From Sphingomonas faeni (GTDB lineage Bacteria; Pseudomonadota; Alphaproteobacteria; Sphingomonadales; Sphingomonadaceae), in contig NZ_QAYE01000001.1 in the NCBI RefSeq assembly GCF_003053745.1, positions 620,001 to 684,000 of the forward strand: a stretch of DNA of 64,000 nucleotides, given 5' to 3'. The notes beneath the pieces are model-generated. The model made no database searches and had not been told where the DNA came from. It worked only from the letters and a program-made list of their open reading frames with translations. The translations under genes were made by a program, and so were the position numbers. Below are positions 51,070 to 59,918 of this stretch, piece by piece; the first letter of the stretch is position 1, and every line of letters starts with the position of its first letter.

Positions 51070-51788
51070 GCGGTGAGCCGGTGTTCGATCCGGCGCCAGA
51101 GGTCCGCAAACGCCTGCGCCGCGGCGGACTTCGGCGCGAAAACCCCGACCGGCGCGCGCTTGACCGCCATCGACTCGATGTTGCTCGCCATCGGGATCAC
51201 CGGCCAGTCGGGGTGGCGGGCCAGCGCCTCGGCATGCAGTGCACGGCGCTTATCGACCATCACGTGGACCGGCAGCAGCGGCGTGCGGCCGCCCAGATGC
51301 TGGACCACCGCGTCGTACGCGCGGGTCGAGAGCGGCGAGGGGATCACTGGAATGACGATAAGATCGGCCGCGCGCATTACCTGGTCCGCGGTCTCTGTCA
51401 GCCCCGGCGGACAGTCGAGGATCACGCGGTCGTAGGCGGCAAGCTCGGACAGGAGCTTGGCGAGCCGCTTTTTCTTGTCCATTTCATGGAACAGCTGGTC
51501 GAGGCCGCGTAGCGACGCGTCGGCGGCGATCAGGTCGAGATGCGGGTAGGCGGTCGGCCGCGCCTGCTTGGCGACCGCGACGTCCTTCGAGAACATCGCC
51601 TGCGCTTGGTCGACTTTACCCCCGGCTCCATGGGGTCCGCCGAGCACCCAGGTGCACGCCGCCTGCGGATCCAGATCCCAGAGCAGCGTGCGGCGCGCTG
51701 ACAATGTCGCGGCGCACCACGCCAGGTTCACCGAAAGTGTCGTCTTTCCGACGCCGCCCTTGAGGCTGTAGATCGCAACGGTTGCCAT
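51066..51788 (-). CDS. ParA/MinD-type ATPase, orphan
   Basis: This 240-residue P-loop ATPase has a deviant Walker A (YSLKGGVGKTTLSVN), switch I region WDLDPQAACTWVLG, Walker B-like RVILDCPPGLTETADQVMRAADLIVIPVIPSPLS. No ParB or parS site is nearby, so it is not a classical chromosome-partitioning pair. Orphan ParA proteins position cellular cargo such as chemoreceptor arrays or carboxysomes. It precedes aat and is coupled to it by an ATGA overlap. Confidence 0.88.
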   Translation of the reverse strand: MATVAIYSLKGGVGKTTLSVNLAWCAATLSARRTLLWDLDPQAACTWVLGGPHGAGGKVDQAQAMFSKDVAVAKQARPTAYPHLDLIAADASLRGLDQLFHEMDKKKRLAKLLSELAAYDRVILDCPPGLTETADQVMRAADLIVIPVIPSPLSTRAYDAVVQHLGGRTPLLPVHVMVDKRRALHAEALARHPDWPVIPMASNIESMAVKRAPVGVFAPKSAAAQAFADLWRRIEHRLTA

Positions 51789-51844
51789 CAGACTAGCGTG
51801 CCGGTCTGCGGCGATCAGGGCAAGGGTGTGCGGCGCAAAGAAAA

Positions 51845-51871
51845 ACGGCCGGCGGATGATCCGCCGGCCGT
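51845..51871. terminator. Strong bidirectional hairpin terminator
   Basis: A perfect 27-base palindrome (ACGGCCGGCGGAT, centre G, ATCCGCCGGCCGT) is flanked by A-run and T-run sequence (AAAAA at 51841-51845, TTTCG after). It lies 24 bases beyond the lipoprotein stop on the minus strand. Confidence 0.85.
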
Positions 51872-51895
51872 TTCGTCATTCGTAAACGTAGAAAC

Positions 51896-52279
51896 TTACG
51901 CGTGGCAAATCTGCGCCGACTTGCCCGGTGCGGTCAGCGTGACGCTCGATTCATCGCCGGTCATCGACCAGCCGCCCTCGGCGGTCTTCGGCGAACCGGC
52001 AACGTCCGACTTCAGCGTCGTCGCGGGGCCGTCCTTCTTGGTCTTGACCACGGCCTGCTTGTCGCCCTGGAAGAACGTCACGTAGAGCAGGCTGTTGTCC
52101 TTGCAGCGCAGCGTCTTCTCTGACTTGATCGCAGGCGGCAGCTCGACCGGCGCGGCGTTGGCGAGCGTGTTCGCCATCGGATCGGGATTGCTATCCAGCA
52201 CTTCGGGCGTAGCGGGCTTGGAGTTGCAGGCTGCCAGCACGAGCAGCGCGGCGACGGCGGTCATGGGGAGGATTTTCAT
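51896..52279 (-). CDS. Lipoprotein, possibly MliC-like (lysozyme inhibitor fold)
   Basis: The 127-residue product has a signal peptide with lipobox (LLVLAACNS), so it should be an acylated outer or inner membrane lipoprotein. The core RCKDNSLLYVTFFQGDKQAVVKTKK...SVTLTAPGKSAQICHA has a cysteine near each end and resembles the small beta-barrel of MliC-type C-lysozyme inhibitors. This assignment is by eye and uncertain. The ATG at 52279 is chosen because it starts the signal peptide. Confidence 0.65.
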   Translation of the reverse strand: MKILPMTAVAALLVLAACNSKPATPEVLDSNPDPMANTLANAAPVELPPAIKSEKTLRCKDNSLLYVTFFQGDKQAVVKTKKDGPATTLKSDVAGSPKTAEGGWSMTGDESSVTLTAPGKSAQICHA

Positions 52280-52404
52280 AGCGGGACCTCGCTTCGCGCA
52301 TGCAGCATGGAGCGTCAAGGCTTATGGTTTGCGGTACCATCGCGTCGCGACGGACAGGGAAGCGACGAACGGGGTGGGACGAGTGTTGGATCGGACGGTT
52401 CGCG

Positions 52405-52632
52405 TCATTCGCGTAGTGGACGATCCTGCTTCGCGACATCGCCTGGGGGATGGAGACGGTCTTCGACCATCGCCAGCGGAGTCGCGATGTGCGCTGCTAT
52501 CAGGGTATCGCCGACGGTCTCCATCAGGTCCGAAGCTTCCGTCAACAGAGCCAAGGCATGCCGATATTTGTCCACGAACCCTGCTCCAATCGATGTTAGC
52601 TTTGTCAGCATTGATCGCGCCACTCTTAACAT
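52405..52632 (-). CDS. Small helical protein of unknown function
   Basis: The 75-residue reading frame has an amphipathic, gene-like middle (FVDKYRHALALLTEASDLMETVGDTLIAAHIATPLAMVEDRL) and no low-complexity sequence. It lies alone in the gap between the lipoprotein and cysteine synthase genes, where base composition is lower in GC than around it. The Shine-Dalgarno is weak. It could be a small regulatory protein or not a gene at all. Confidence 0.4.
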   Translation of the reverse strand: MLRVARSMLTKLTSIGAGFVDKYRHALALLTEASDLMETVGDTLIAAHIATPLAMVEDRLHPPGDVAKQDRPLRE

Positions 52633-52764
52633 GGATCATATGTTCGAGGGAATGAACCTTGAATGAAAAGTGCGTCATCAATCCCCGGATTTCGCGAGGA
52701 GGCATTTAACGCCCGAAACTTTCGCTCGCTTGCTCCGGGCGAGGCGTCACGCCACATAGCGGGC

Positions 52765-53733
52765 ATGCACACGACACCTGACACGCTCGCCCTGATCGGC
52801 AATACCCCGCTCGTTCGCCTGAAAGGGCCCAGCGAGGCGACCGGCTGCGATATCTTCGGCAAGTGCGAATACGCCAACCCCGGGGCATCGGTGAAGGATC
52901 GCGCGGCGCTGTTCATCGTCGAGGATGCGGAGCAGCGCGGCTTGCTCCAACCCGGCGGGACGATCGTCGAGGGCACCGCGGGCAATACCGGGATCGGCCT
53001 CGCGCTGGTGGCGAACGCCAAGGGCTACAAGACGATCATCGTCATGCCCGAGACGCAGAGTCGCGAGAAAATGGATACGTTGCGCGCGCTCGGCGCCGAA
53101 CTGGTGCTGGTGCCGGCCGCGGCATTCTCGTCGCCATGCCATTTCGTCCACACGTCGCGGCGCATCGCCGAGGAAACGCCGGGCGCGATCTGGGCAAACC
53201 AGTTCGACAACACCGCCAATCGCCGCGCGCATATCGTCGGAACCGCGGAGGAAATCTGGTCGCAGATGGGCGGGCGGATCGACGGCTTTACCTGCGCGGC
53301 GGGAACCGGCGGCACGATCGCCGGGGTCGGGCTGGGGCTCAAGGCGAAGGACGAGAGCGTCTGCATCGCGCTCAGTGATCCACACGGTGCGGCGCTGTAT
53401 AATTACTACGCGCATGGCGAGTTGAAGGCGGAAGGATCTTCGGTCGCCGAAGGGATCGGGCAGGGGCGTATCACCGCCAATCTGGAGGGAGCGCCGATCG
53501 ATACGCAGTTCCGGATTTCCGACCAGGAGGGCTATGCCTGGGTCCGTCGCCTGCTCGACGAGGAGGGGCTCTGCCTCGGGCTGTCGTCCGGGATCAATGT
53601 CGCCGGTGCAGTGGCGCTGGCCAAGCACCTGGGGCCCGGCAAGCGGATCGCGACGATCCTGTGCGATACCGGATTCCGCTATCTTTCGACGCTGTACGAT
53701 CCCGAATGGCGCCAGGCGAAGGGTCTGGCTTGA
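52765..53733 (+). CDS. cysK: Cysteine synthase-family PLP enzyme
   Basis: The 322-residue product of the fold-type II PLP family has the Schiff-base lysine in ANPGASVKDRAA, the substrate-binding loop VEGTAGNTGIGLALV, the phosphate-binding glycines AAGTGGTIAGVGLGLK, and the closing LGLSSGINVAGAVALA. It is close to CysK, which makes cysteine from O-acetylserine and sulfide. Other members act on phosphoserine or homoserine derivatives, and the region around 270 does not exclude those. The ATG at 52765 is preferred as it begins near TLALIGNTPLV; an upstream in-frame ATG at 52663 is unlikely. Confidence 0.83.
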   Translation: MHTTPDTLALIGNTPLVRLKGPSEATGCDIFGKCEYANPGASVKDRAALFIVEDAEQRGLLQPGGTIVEGTAGNTGIGLALVANAKGYKTIIVMPETQSREKMDTLRALGAELVLVPAAAFSSPCHFVHTSRRIAEETPGAIWANQFDNTANRRAHIVGTAEEIWSQMGGRIDGFTCAAGTGGTIAGVGLGLKAKDESVCIALSDPHGAALYNYYAHGELKAEGSSVAEGIGQGRITANLEGAPIDTQFRISDQEGYAWVRRLLDEEGLCLGLSSGINVAGAVALAKHLGPGKRIATILCDTGFRYLSTLYDPEWRQAKGLA

Positions 53734-53792
53734 GCGGTCCGGTTCCCCAGAATCGACAGAAGCGCGGCAGTCGGGTATCGAGGTAGGGCAAG

Positions 53793-54062
53793 ATGAAGTT
53801 ACCCCACGAACCTTCCCAGACCATGCAGCGCATCAAGGTCGGCATGATCGGCCTCGCCGCGGTCGTGCTGCTGATCGGTCTCGCGAGCGCGATTATCGGT
53901 TCGACGAATCGCGAGCGGCCGGTCGCGACCGCGGGGACCGCGCAAGCCGACGTGGTGGCGAACATGGGCGTCTCGAACGTTACCGAAGCCGCCGGAGCGG
54001 GCGAGCCGCTCGCGGAAATGGGCGTGGCGCCGAGCGCCAACGCGCAGGCACCCGCGCAGTAA
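53793..54062 (+). CDS. Small membrane-anchored protein of unknown function
   Basis: The 89-residue product has a single transmembrane helix (IKVGMIGLAAVVLLIGLASAIIG) and an Ala/Gly/Pro-rich soluble tail. GGTAGGGCAAG precedes the ATG. It follows the cysteine synthase gene by 59 bases on the same strand and may be co-transcribed. No family recognised. Confidence 0.6.
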   Translation: MKLPHEPSQTMQRIKVGMIGLAAVVLLIGLASAIIGSTNRERPVATAGTAQADVVANMGVSNVTEAAGAGEPLAEMGVAPSANAQAPAQ

Positions 54063-54076
54063 CTGCTGCCTCCTTG

Positions 54077-54187
54077 CTCCCTCCCTGGAAGGGAGGGGCT
54101 GGGGGTGGGTTGGTTTTCCGCATACCTGAACGCGAGTGGCTCGATCGGGCCGACCCGCCCCCGACCCCTCCCTTCCAGGGAGGGGAG
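54077..54187. repeat. Palindromic repeat, family C, upstream of the dcw cluster
   Basis: The left arm CCCTCCCTGGAAGGGAGGGG with GCTGGGGGTGGG (54077-54110) pairs with a right arm containing CCCCCGACCCCTCCCTTCCA and GGGAGGGGAG (54153-54187). Structure is as in 25708-25815. Confidence 0.85.
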
Positions 54188-54510
54188 AGCGTTACCCCTT
54201 GGTAACATCTGGCGTGCGTTGGCTTCGACCATCTGAGGAGCTTCCGCACTTCATCCCGGATATCCCCAGTAGTCAAAACAGTCGGCAGCACTTTCACATC
54301 CAGTCTGCCCGCAAATCCCCCCAGACTGAGCATCGCAATTGCGGTGAAATCCGTCCGATCCCCAAAAATCCCGTTGCGTCCCCGAAGCGCTATGGTAGAT
54401 GGAGGTTAATACAGGGGCATTTTCATCGTTCGCTGAAAACGCGGTCGAAAGGTAGCGATGGCTGTCTTTCGAAGCGGTGAAGCGTGCGCGCCAGTTCGAA
54501 GGGTTTTGGC
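54188..54510. other. 323-base region upstream of mraZ
   Basis: No gene is supported. A weak sigma-70-like pair, TTGCGT (54374-54379) and TAGATG 16 bases on, could drive mraZ. No MraZ-box repeat (TGGGN direct repeats) and no RNase P RNA were recognised. Confidence 0.4.
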
Positions 54511-55011
54511 GTGTCGGTACGGGGTCGCTATCAGGGAGACGGTATCGGCCTTGTCGACGACAAGGGCCGGGTAGCCATCCCCTCGGCACTCCGCACGATG
54601 CTCTCGGCAAATGCGCCCAAGGCGAACGGCAAGGACGGCGGGACCATCATCATCGGCGCGCATCAGAAGAATCGCTGTCTGGTCGCGTATGATCCCGGTT
54701 ACGTCGACATTCTCGCCGAGCGCCTCGATCGCCGCGAATCCGAGAACACGTCCGAGAACGGCGAGTACGACTACAACATCAAGCGCGCCGCAGCGTCCGG
54801 CGAAGCGGTGCCGTTCGACGGCTCCGGTCGCTTCATCATGCCCGCGTTCCCGCGCTTCTATGCGGGCATCAAGGGCCATGCGTTCTTCTACGGCGTGCTC
54901 GACTACATCGAGATCTGGGACCCCGCGACGCTGATCGCCACCGACGGCATGCCCCCCGTCGTCAAGGAGATGGCGCGCTTCTACATGGCCGAGAAGGGGG
55001 TGCAGCTGTGA
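54511..55011 (+). CDS. mraZ: Transcriptional regulator MraZ
   Basis: This 166-residue AbrB-like dimerised-swap protein binds the dcw promoter and represses the cluster in other bacteria. The first half has the motif [25 protein letters not shown]. The second half repeats it as [29 protein letters not shown] chose the GTG at 54511 because MraZ proteins begin a few residues before RGxY and AAGGG lies 7 bases upstream; the GTG at 54484 is an alternative. It overlaps rsmH by a GTGA. Confidence 0.92.
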   Translation: MSVRGRYQGDGIGLVDDKGRVAIPSALRTMLSANAPKANGKDGGTIIIGAHQKNRCLVAYDPGYVDILAERLDRRESENTSENGEYDYNIKRAAASGEAVPFDGSGRFIMPAFPRFYAGIKGHAFFYGVLDYIEIWDPATLIATDGMPPVVKEMARFYMAEKGVQL

Positions 55012-55958
55012 GTTCCCCCGACGCTCCGCACATCCCCGTTCTGCTCGACGAAGTCCTGGCCGCGCTTTCCCCCGAGCCCGGCGAGACGATGCTCGACGGC
55101 ACGTTCGGCGCGGGCGGCTACACGCTGGCGTTGCTCAAGTCGGGCGCGCGGATCGTCGCGTTCGACCGCGATCCCGACGCGATCGCCAATGGTCGCGCGA
55201 TGGAAGAGGCCGAAGAAGGCCTGACGCTGATCGCCGCGGACTTCTCGGCGATGGCGTCCGAGCTCGAGACGCGTGGCCTCGCGCCGGTCGACGGCGTGAC
55301 GCTCGATATCGGCGTGTCGTCGATGCAGCTCGACCAGGCCGAGCGCGGCTTCTCGTTCCAGTCGGATGGCCCGCTCGACATGCGGATGGCGCAGGCCGGC
55401 ATGTCGGCGGCGGATTTCGTCAACGAGGCGGACGAGAACGAGATCGCCGACGTGCTGTATCAGTACGGCGACGAGCCCAAGTCGCGTCGCGTGGCCCGCG
55501 CGATCGTCGCGGCGCGCCCGCTGACGCGGACCGGCGAGCTGGCGCACATCGTCCGCCGCGCGCTCGGCTACAAGGCGCACGACAAGAAGGACCCCGCGAC
55601 GCGGGCGTTCCAGGCGATCCGGATCCACGTGAACCGCGAGCTTGGCGAACTCGCCGACGGGCTGCTGGCGGCCGAGCGCGTGCTGAAACCCGGTGGCCGG
55701 CTCGCGATCGTGACGTTCCACAGCCTCGAGGACCGGATGGTGAAGCGCTTCCTGCGCACGCGCTCCGGCGGCTCGCCTTCAGGTTCCCGTCATCTTCCGC
55801 AGGTGAAAGCCGTTGCGGAACCTAGTTTTTCTCATGTCGGCCGCGGTGTTCGCGCCGGCGAGGCCGAGATCGCACGCAACCCGCGCGCGCGCTCGGCGAC
55901 ATTACGGACGGCGCGGCGGACAGCCGCTTTACCCTGGACGGAAGAGGTGACGACATGA
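55008..55958 (+). CDS. rsmH: 16S rRNA (cytosine-1402-N4)-methyltransferase
   Basis: The 316-residue product has the SAM-binding start [36 protein letters not shown], then [40 protein letters not shown], and [16 protein letters not shown] with [17 protein letters not shown]. It methylates the P-site cytosine of 16S rRNA. GTG start overlaps the mraZ stop; it in turn overlaps ftsL. Gene order is the standard alphaproteobacterial dcw order. Confidence 0.97.
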   Translation: MSSPDAPHIPVLLDEVLAALSPEPGETMLDGTFGAGGYTLALLKSGARIVAFDRDPDAIANGRAMEEAEEGLTLIAADFSAMASELETRGLAPVDGVTLDIGVSSMQLDQAERGFSFQSDGPLDMRMAQAGMSAADFVNEADENEIADVLYQYGDEPKSRRVARAIVAARPLTRTGELAHIVRRALGYKAHDKKDPATRAFQAIRIHVNRELGELADGLLAAERVLKPGGRLAIVTFHSLEDRMVKRFLRTRSGGSPSGSRHLPQVKAVAEPSFSHVGRGVRAGEAEIARNPRARSATLRTARRTAALPWTEEVTT

Positions 55959-56644
55959 CGGCGGCGTATCGGATGAAGGGTGTGGGCTGGTTCGGGGGCT
56001 GCGTGGCCGTCGTGCTCGGTTTCTACCTCGTGTCGCTGCAGGTCGCCGCCGAGCGCAAGAAGCTGGAGGCGGTCAATGGTCAGATCCGCTCGGCGCAGCG
56101 CGACATCCGCGCGCTTGAGACCGAGTTCGATACGCGGGGCAATCTGGCGCAGCTCGAGCGCTGGAATGGCGACACGCTGGCGCTGTCGGCACCGACGGCG
56201 GGCCAGTTCGTCGTGAGCGAGGCCGCGCTCGCGGCGCTCGACGTCAACAGCCTGCGCGCGGACGGGGTCCAGACCGCCGCGCTGCTGGTGCCGTCGGGGG
56301 CGGGGTCCGTCGTCTCCACCTCGATCGTGCCGGTTACCGCTGCTCCTGCCGTGGTGAAGCTTGCTCCGGTGCAGATGGCGCAGGTTACCGCACCGCGCGC
56401 GATGAACGTCGCGATCCAGGCCGCGTCGAAGACCGCGCTGAAGCCGGTCGTGATCCGCGCGTCGGTATCGACGCCGCGCTCCGCGGAGGCCGCGCTCGTC
56501 CGCGCCGCCAAGACAGAGCGCCTCGCAGCAGTGGCCAAGGTCCGGCCGCAGGCGGTTGCGATGCTCGACCGCAAGCTCCTGTCCGACACGACGCTGGGTG
56601 ACATCATGAGCGGCGCCCGCTCCGAGAGCCGTAAGCGGCGGTGA
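55955..56644 (+). CDS. ftsL: Cell division protein FtsL-like
   Basis: The 229-residue product has a short cytosolic start, one helix ([19 protein letters not shown]) and a coiled-coil ([28 protein letters not shown]) as in FtsL. A long Ala/Val-rich C-terminal extension beyond residue 90 is longer than in enterobacterial FtsL but typical of the alphaproteobacterial form. It recruits FtsW/FtsI to the divisome with FtsB and FtsQ. It overlaps both neighbours (ATGA and GTGA). Confidence 0.85.
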   Translation: MTAAYRMKGVGWFGGCVAVVLGFYLVSLQVAAERKKLEAVNGQIRSAQRDIRALETEFDTRGNLAQLERWNGDTLALSAPTAGQFVVSEAALAALDVNSLRADGVQTAALLVPSGAGSVVSTSIVPVTAAPAVVKLAPVQMAQVTAPRAMNVAIQAASKTALKPVVIRASVSTPRSAEAALVRAAKTERLAAVAKVRPQAVAMLDRKLLSDTTLGDIMSGARSESRKRR

Positions 56645-58359
56645 CCGCCTTGGTCGCCCGGCCCGTCTCGCAGCAACGTAGCGCCAACCAGCGTCATGCA
56701 CTGGTAGCGACGGCGCACACGCGCCTGATGATGCTGATGTTCCTGTTCGGAGCGGCGGTGCTGGTGGTGGTCGGTCGACTCGGGATGCTGGCGGTACAGG
56801 CGTCGCTCGCCGATCCGCAGGCGCGCTCGGCGGCGATCGCGGCACGCGGCGACATCGTCGATCGCAACGGCGCGCCGCTCGCGCGGACGATCGATGCGTG
56901 GACGATCGCGGTACACCCGAAAAAGCTGATCGGCGATCCGACCGAGATCGCCAGCAAGCTCGCCGCGCTGATGCCCGAGGCGGGTGACCAGGCGCATTAT
57001 TATGCGCTGCTGACGTCGGGCAAGAGCTTCATCTATCTCCAGCGGCGCGCGTCGCCGGCGCTGGTCGAGCAGGTCAATGCGATCGGCGAGCCCGCGATCG
57101 TGTTCGACCGCGATACGCAGCGGCTGTATCCGCAGTCGACGATGGCGGCGCATGCGCTCGGCTTCCTGTCGACCGCGGGCCACGGCATGAGCGGGATGGA
57201 GCGCGTGCTCGACGAGCGGCTGACCAATCCGGCGCTCAACGGCACGCCGGTCGCGCTGTCGCTCGACAACCGCGTCCAGGCGGCGATGGAGAGCGAACTC
57301 GGCCGCGCGATGACGACGTTTTCCGCGCGAGGGGCGGGCGGCATCGTCCTCGACGTCGCGACTGGCGAAGTGATCGCGATGGTCTCGTTGCCCACGTTCA
57401 ATCCCAACCGCGTCGGCATGTCGGGCAGCGAACAGCTCCGCAACATTACTACGCAGAGCGTGTTCGAGCTCGGCTCGACGTTCAAGCCGATCACGATGGC
57501 GACCGCGATGGACACGGGTGTCGTCACATCGTTCGCGCGGCGTTTTGATGCGACGCATCCGCTCCAGGTCGGGCGCTTCACGATCCATGACGAGCGCGGC
57601 GATCCTAAGCGTTGGCTCAACATGGCCGAGACGCTGATCTATTCGTCGAACATCGCCACCGCGCGGGTTGCGGACGAGGTCGGACCCGCGAAGATGCAGG
57701 CGATGTTCAAGAAATTGGGCTTCGACACCAAGCCCGATATCGAACTGCGCGAGAAGGGCCGTCCGTTGTGGCCGAAATACTGGGCGCGGACGACGACGAT
57801 GACCACCGCCTATGGCCACGGCATCGCGGTGACTCCGCTGCATCTGGCGAGCGCGTATGCGGCTTTGGTCAATGGCGGGATCTGGCGGCCGGCGACGTTG
57901 CTGAAGGTCGCGCCGGGGCATGCGGTTGCCGGTCGTCGCGTCATCAGCGAGCAGACGAGCGCGCGGATGCGGCAGATGCTGCGGCTGATCGTGCAGCGCG
58001 GCACTGGTCGCAAGGGCGATGCGCCGGGTTATCGCGTCGGTGGCAAGACCGGCACGGCCGAGGCGGCGGTTTCGGGCGGCTACGATCATTCGCGCAACGT
58101 CGCGACGTTTGCCGCGGCGTTCCCGATGGATGCGCCGCGCTATGTCGTGCTGGCGATGCTCGATTCGCCGCTCGGCACGAAGGAAACCGCCGGGTGGAAG
58201 ACTGCGGCGTGGAACACCGCGCCGGTGGTCGGCCGGACGATCTCGCGCGTCGGTGCGATCCTGGGCGTGGTGCCCGACGCGCACCGCGACATCGACGTGT
58301 CTGACATCCTGCCGACTTTGTGGCAGGACCCGTCGCGTACACAGCCGACCGGGCAATGA
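56641..58359 (+). CDS. ftsI: Septal peptidoglycan transpeptidase PBP3
   Basis: The 572-residue class B penicillin-binding protein has one N-terminal helix (RLMMLMFLFGAAVLVVVGRLGML), the pedestal domain (RGDIVDRNGAPLAR), and the transpeptidase domain with GSTFKP (S279, K282), SSN (335-337) and KTGTAE (K469). The catalytic triplet is therefore complete. GTG start overlaps the ftsL stop. It cross-links septal peptidoglycan with FtsW. Confidence 0.96.
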   Translation: MTALVARPVSQQRSANQRHALVATAHTRLMMLMFLFGAAVLVVVGRLGMLAVQASLADPQARSAAIAARGDIVDRNGAPLARTIDAWTIAVHPKKLIGDPTEIASKLAALMPEAGDQAHYYALLTSGKSFIYLQRRASPALVEQVNAIGEPAIVFDRDTQRLYPQSTMAAHALGFLSTAGHGMSGMERVLDERLTNPALNGTPVALSLDNRVQAAMESELGRAMTTFSARGAGGIVLDVATGEVIAMVSLPTFNPNRVGMSGSEQLRNITTQSVFELGSTFKPITMATAMDTGVVTSFARRFDATHPLQVGRFTIHDERGDPKRWLNMAETLIYSSNIATARVADEVGPAKMQAMFKKLGFDTKPDIELREKGRPLWPKYWARTTTMTTAYGHGIAVTPLHLASAYAALVNGGIWRPATLLKVAPGHAVAGRRVISEQTSARMRQMLRLIVQRGTGRKGDAPGYRVGGKTGTAEAAVSGGYDHSRNVATFAAAFPMDAPRYVVLAMLDSPLGTKETAGWKTAAWNTAPVVGRTISRVGAILGVVPDAHRDIDVSDILPTLWQDPSRTQPTGQ

Positions 58360-58369
58360 GGACTATTGC

Positions 58370-59785
58370 ATGAAACTCGCAGCGCTGACCGACGGGACGG
58401 AAGAGGCGCAGGTGACGGGGTTCGCGATCGATCACCGCAAGGTCGCGCCGGGCACGGTGTTCGGCGCGTTCGAAGGCGCGCGCGTGAATGGCGAGGATTA
58501 TATCGAGGACGCGATCCGCTCCGGCGCGATCGCGGTGGTTGCGCGACCGGGGCTGACGGTCGAGGGCGCCGCGTACATCGCCGATGACAATCCCCGCGAG
58601 CGGTTCGCGCAACTGGCCGCGAGGTTCTTCGCGCCGTTCCCCACGACGTCGGTCGCGATCACCGGGACCAACGGGAAGACATCGTGCGTAGAGATGACCC
58701 GCCAGTTGTGGCGGATGGCGGGGTTCCATGCGGCATCGATCGGCACGCTGGGCGTGACGACCGCCGACGAGCGGGTGACGACCGGGCTGACCACGCCGGA
58801 CGTGGTGACGTTCCTGTCGAACGTGGCGGGGCTCGCGCGCGAAGGCGTGACGCATCTGGCGTTCGAAGCGTCGAGCCACGGGCTGACGCAGTATCGGACC
58901 GAGGGGCTGAAGGTGGCCGCGGCGGCGTTCACGAACCTCAGCCGTGATCACCTCGATTATCACGGTGACATGGCGGCGTATTTTACGGCCAAGATCCGGT
59001 TGTTCTCTGAAGTGCTCTCGACCGACGGCGCAGCGGTTGTCTGGGCCGACGATCCTCAATCGGCACGGGTGATCGACTTGGCACGGGAGCGTGGCAATCG
59101 GTTGGTGACGGTCGGAACGCAGGGCGAGACGCTGCGGCTGGTCGGCCGCGATCCGACCTTGCTGGGGCAGGGACTGACGATCGAGGCCGACGGCCAGACG
59201 TACAAGGTCACCTTGCCGCTGATCGGCGCGTACCAGGCGGCGAACGCGCTGGTATCAGCCGGGCTGGTGATCGCAACCGGCGGCGACGTGGCCGCGACGA
59301 TCGCCAACCTCGCGCGGTTGCAGCCGGTCCGCGGGCGGCTGGAACGCGCCGTGATCGCGAAGTCGGGTGCGCCGGTCTACGTGGATTACGCCCACACTCC
59401 CGACGCTCTCGAAGCGGCAATCGCTGCGCTCAAGCCGCACGCAGGCGGCAAACTTATCGTGGTATTTGGGGCAGGCGGCGATCGCGATACCGGCAAGCGT
59501 GAGACGATGGGGCAGGTCGCGGTGCAACACGCCGACCGCGTCATCGTCACCGACGACAATCCTCGGACCGAGGACGCGCGGGCTATCCGCTGCGACGTGC
59601 TGAAGGGCGCGCGGGGGGCTGAAGAGATTGGCGACCGGCGGGCGGCGATCGGCGCAGCGGTGCGCGAGGCTGGGCCCGAAGACATCGTCCTGATCGCCGG
59701 CAAGGGGCATGAGCAGGGGCAGATCGTCGGCGACATGGTCCTGCCGTTCGATGACGTGACCGTCGCGCGGGAGTGCGTGGCGTGA
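58370..59785 (+). CDS. murE: UDP-MurNAc-L-Ala-D-Glu:meso-DAP ligase
   Basis: The 471-residue Mur ligase has the ATP loop SVAITGTNGKTSCVEMTRQ, the carbamylated-lysine region LTTPDVVTFLSN...AFEASSHGL, and the C-terminal DDNPRTEDA motif. DNPR marks specificity for meso-diaminopimelate, as expected in a Gram-negative. It lies 10 bases after ftsI. Confidence 0.96.
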   Translation: MKLAALTDGTEEAQVTGFAIDHRKVAPGTVFGAFEGARVNGEDYIEDAIRSGAIAVVARPGLTVEGAAYIADDNPRERFAQLAARFFAPFPTTSVAITGTNGKTSCVEMTRQLWRMAGFHAASIGTLGVTTADERVTTGLTTPDVVTFLSNVAGLAREGVTHLAFEASSHGLTQYRTEGLKVAAAAFTNLSRDHLDYHGDMAAYFTAKIRLFSEVLSTDGAAVVWADDPQSARVIDLARERGNRLVTVGTQGETLRLVGRDPTLLGQGLTIEADGQTYKVTLPLIGAYQAANALVSAGLVIATGGDVAATIANLARLQPVRGRLERAVIAKSGAPVYVDYAHTPDALEAAIAALKPHAGGKLIVVFGAGGDRDTGKRETMGQVAVQHADRVIVTDDNPRTEDARAIRCDVLKGARGAEEIGDRRAAIGAAVREAGPEDIVLIAGKGHEQGQIVGDMVLPFDDVTVARECVA

Positions 59786-59801
59786 GGGAGGCTATCTTCT
59801 T

Positions 59802-59916
59802 CCCCCCTCTAGCTAGCGGGAGGGGCCGGGGGTGGGCTCGCGGGTTCGGCCAACGTTGCCCTTCGTCGATAGCGCGCGCCCACCCCCCGACCCCCTCCCG
59901 TTTGCGGGAGGGGGGG
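59802..59916. repeat. Palindromic repeat, family C, between murE and murF
   Basis: The left arm (59802-59836) contains GCGGGAGGGGCCGGGGGTGG. The right arm (59878-59916) contains CCACCCCCCGACCCCCTCCC and GCGGGAGGGGGGG. The right end runs straight into the murF start at 59919, so its G-rich edge takes the Shine-Dalgarno position. Confidence 0.88.
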
Positions 59917-59918
59917 AA

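Noticed and set aside
54188..54510. RNase P RNA upstream of mraZ, as in Pseudomonas
   Set aside because: The conserved GAGGAAAGTCCGGGC-type core and closing sequences are not present, and the space is too short.
54188..54510. MraZ-box operator repeats
   Set aside because: No closely spaced TGGGN direct repeats were seen; binding sites may differ in this group.
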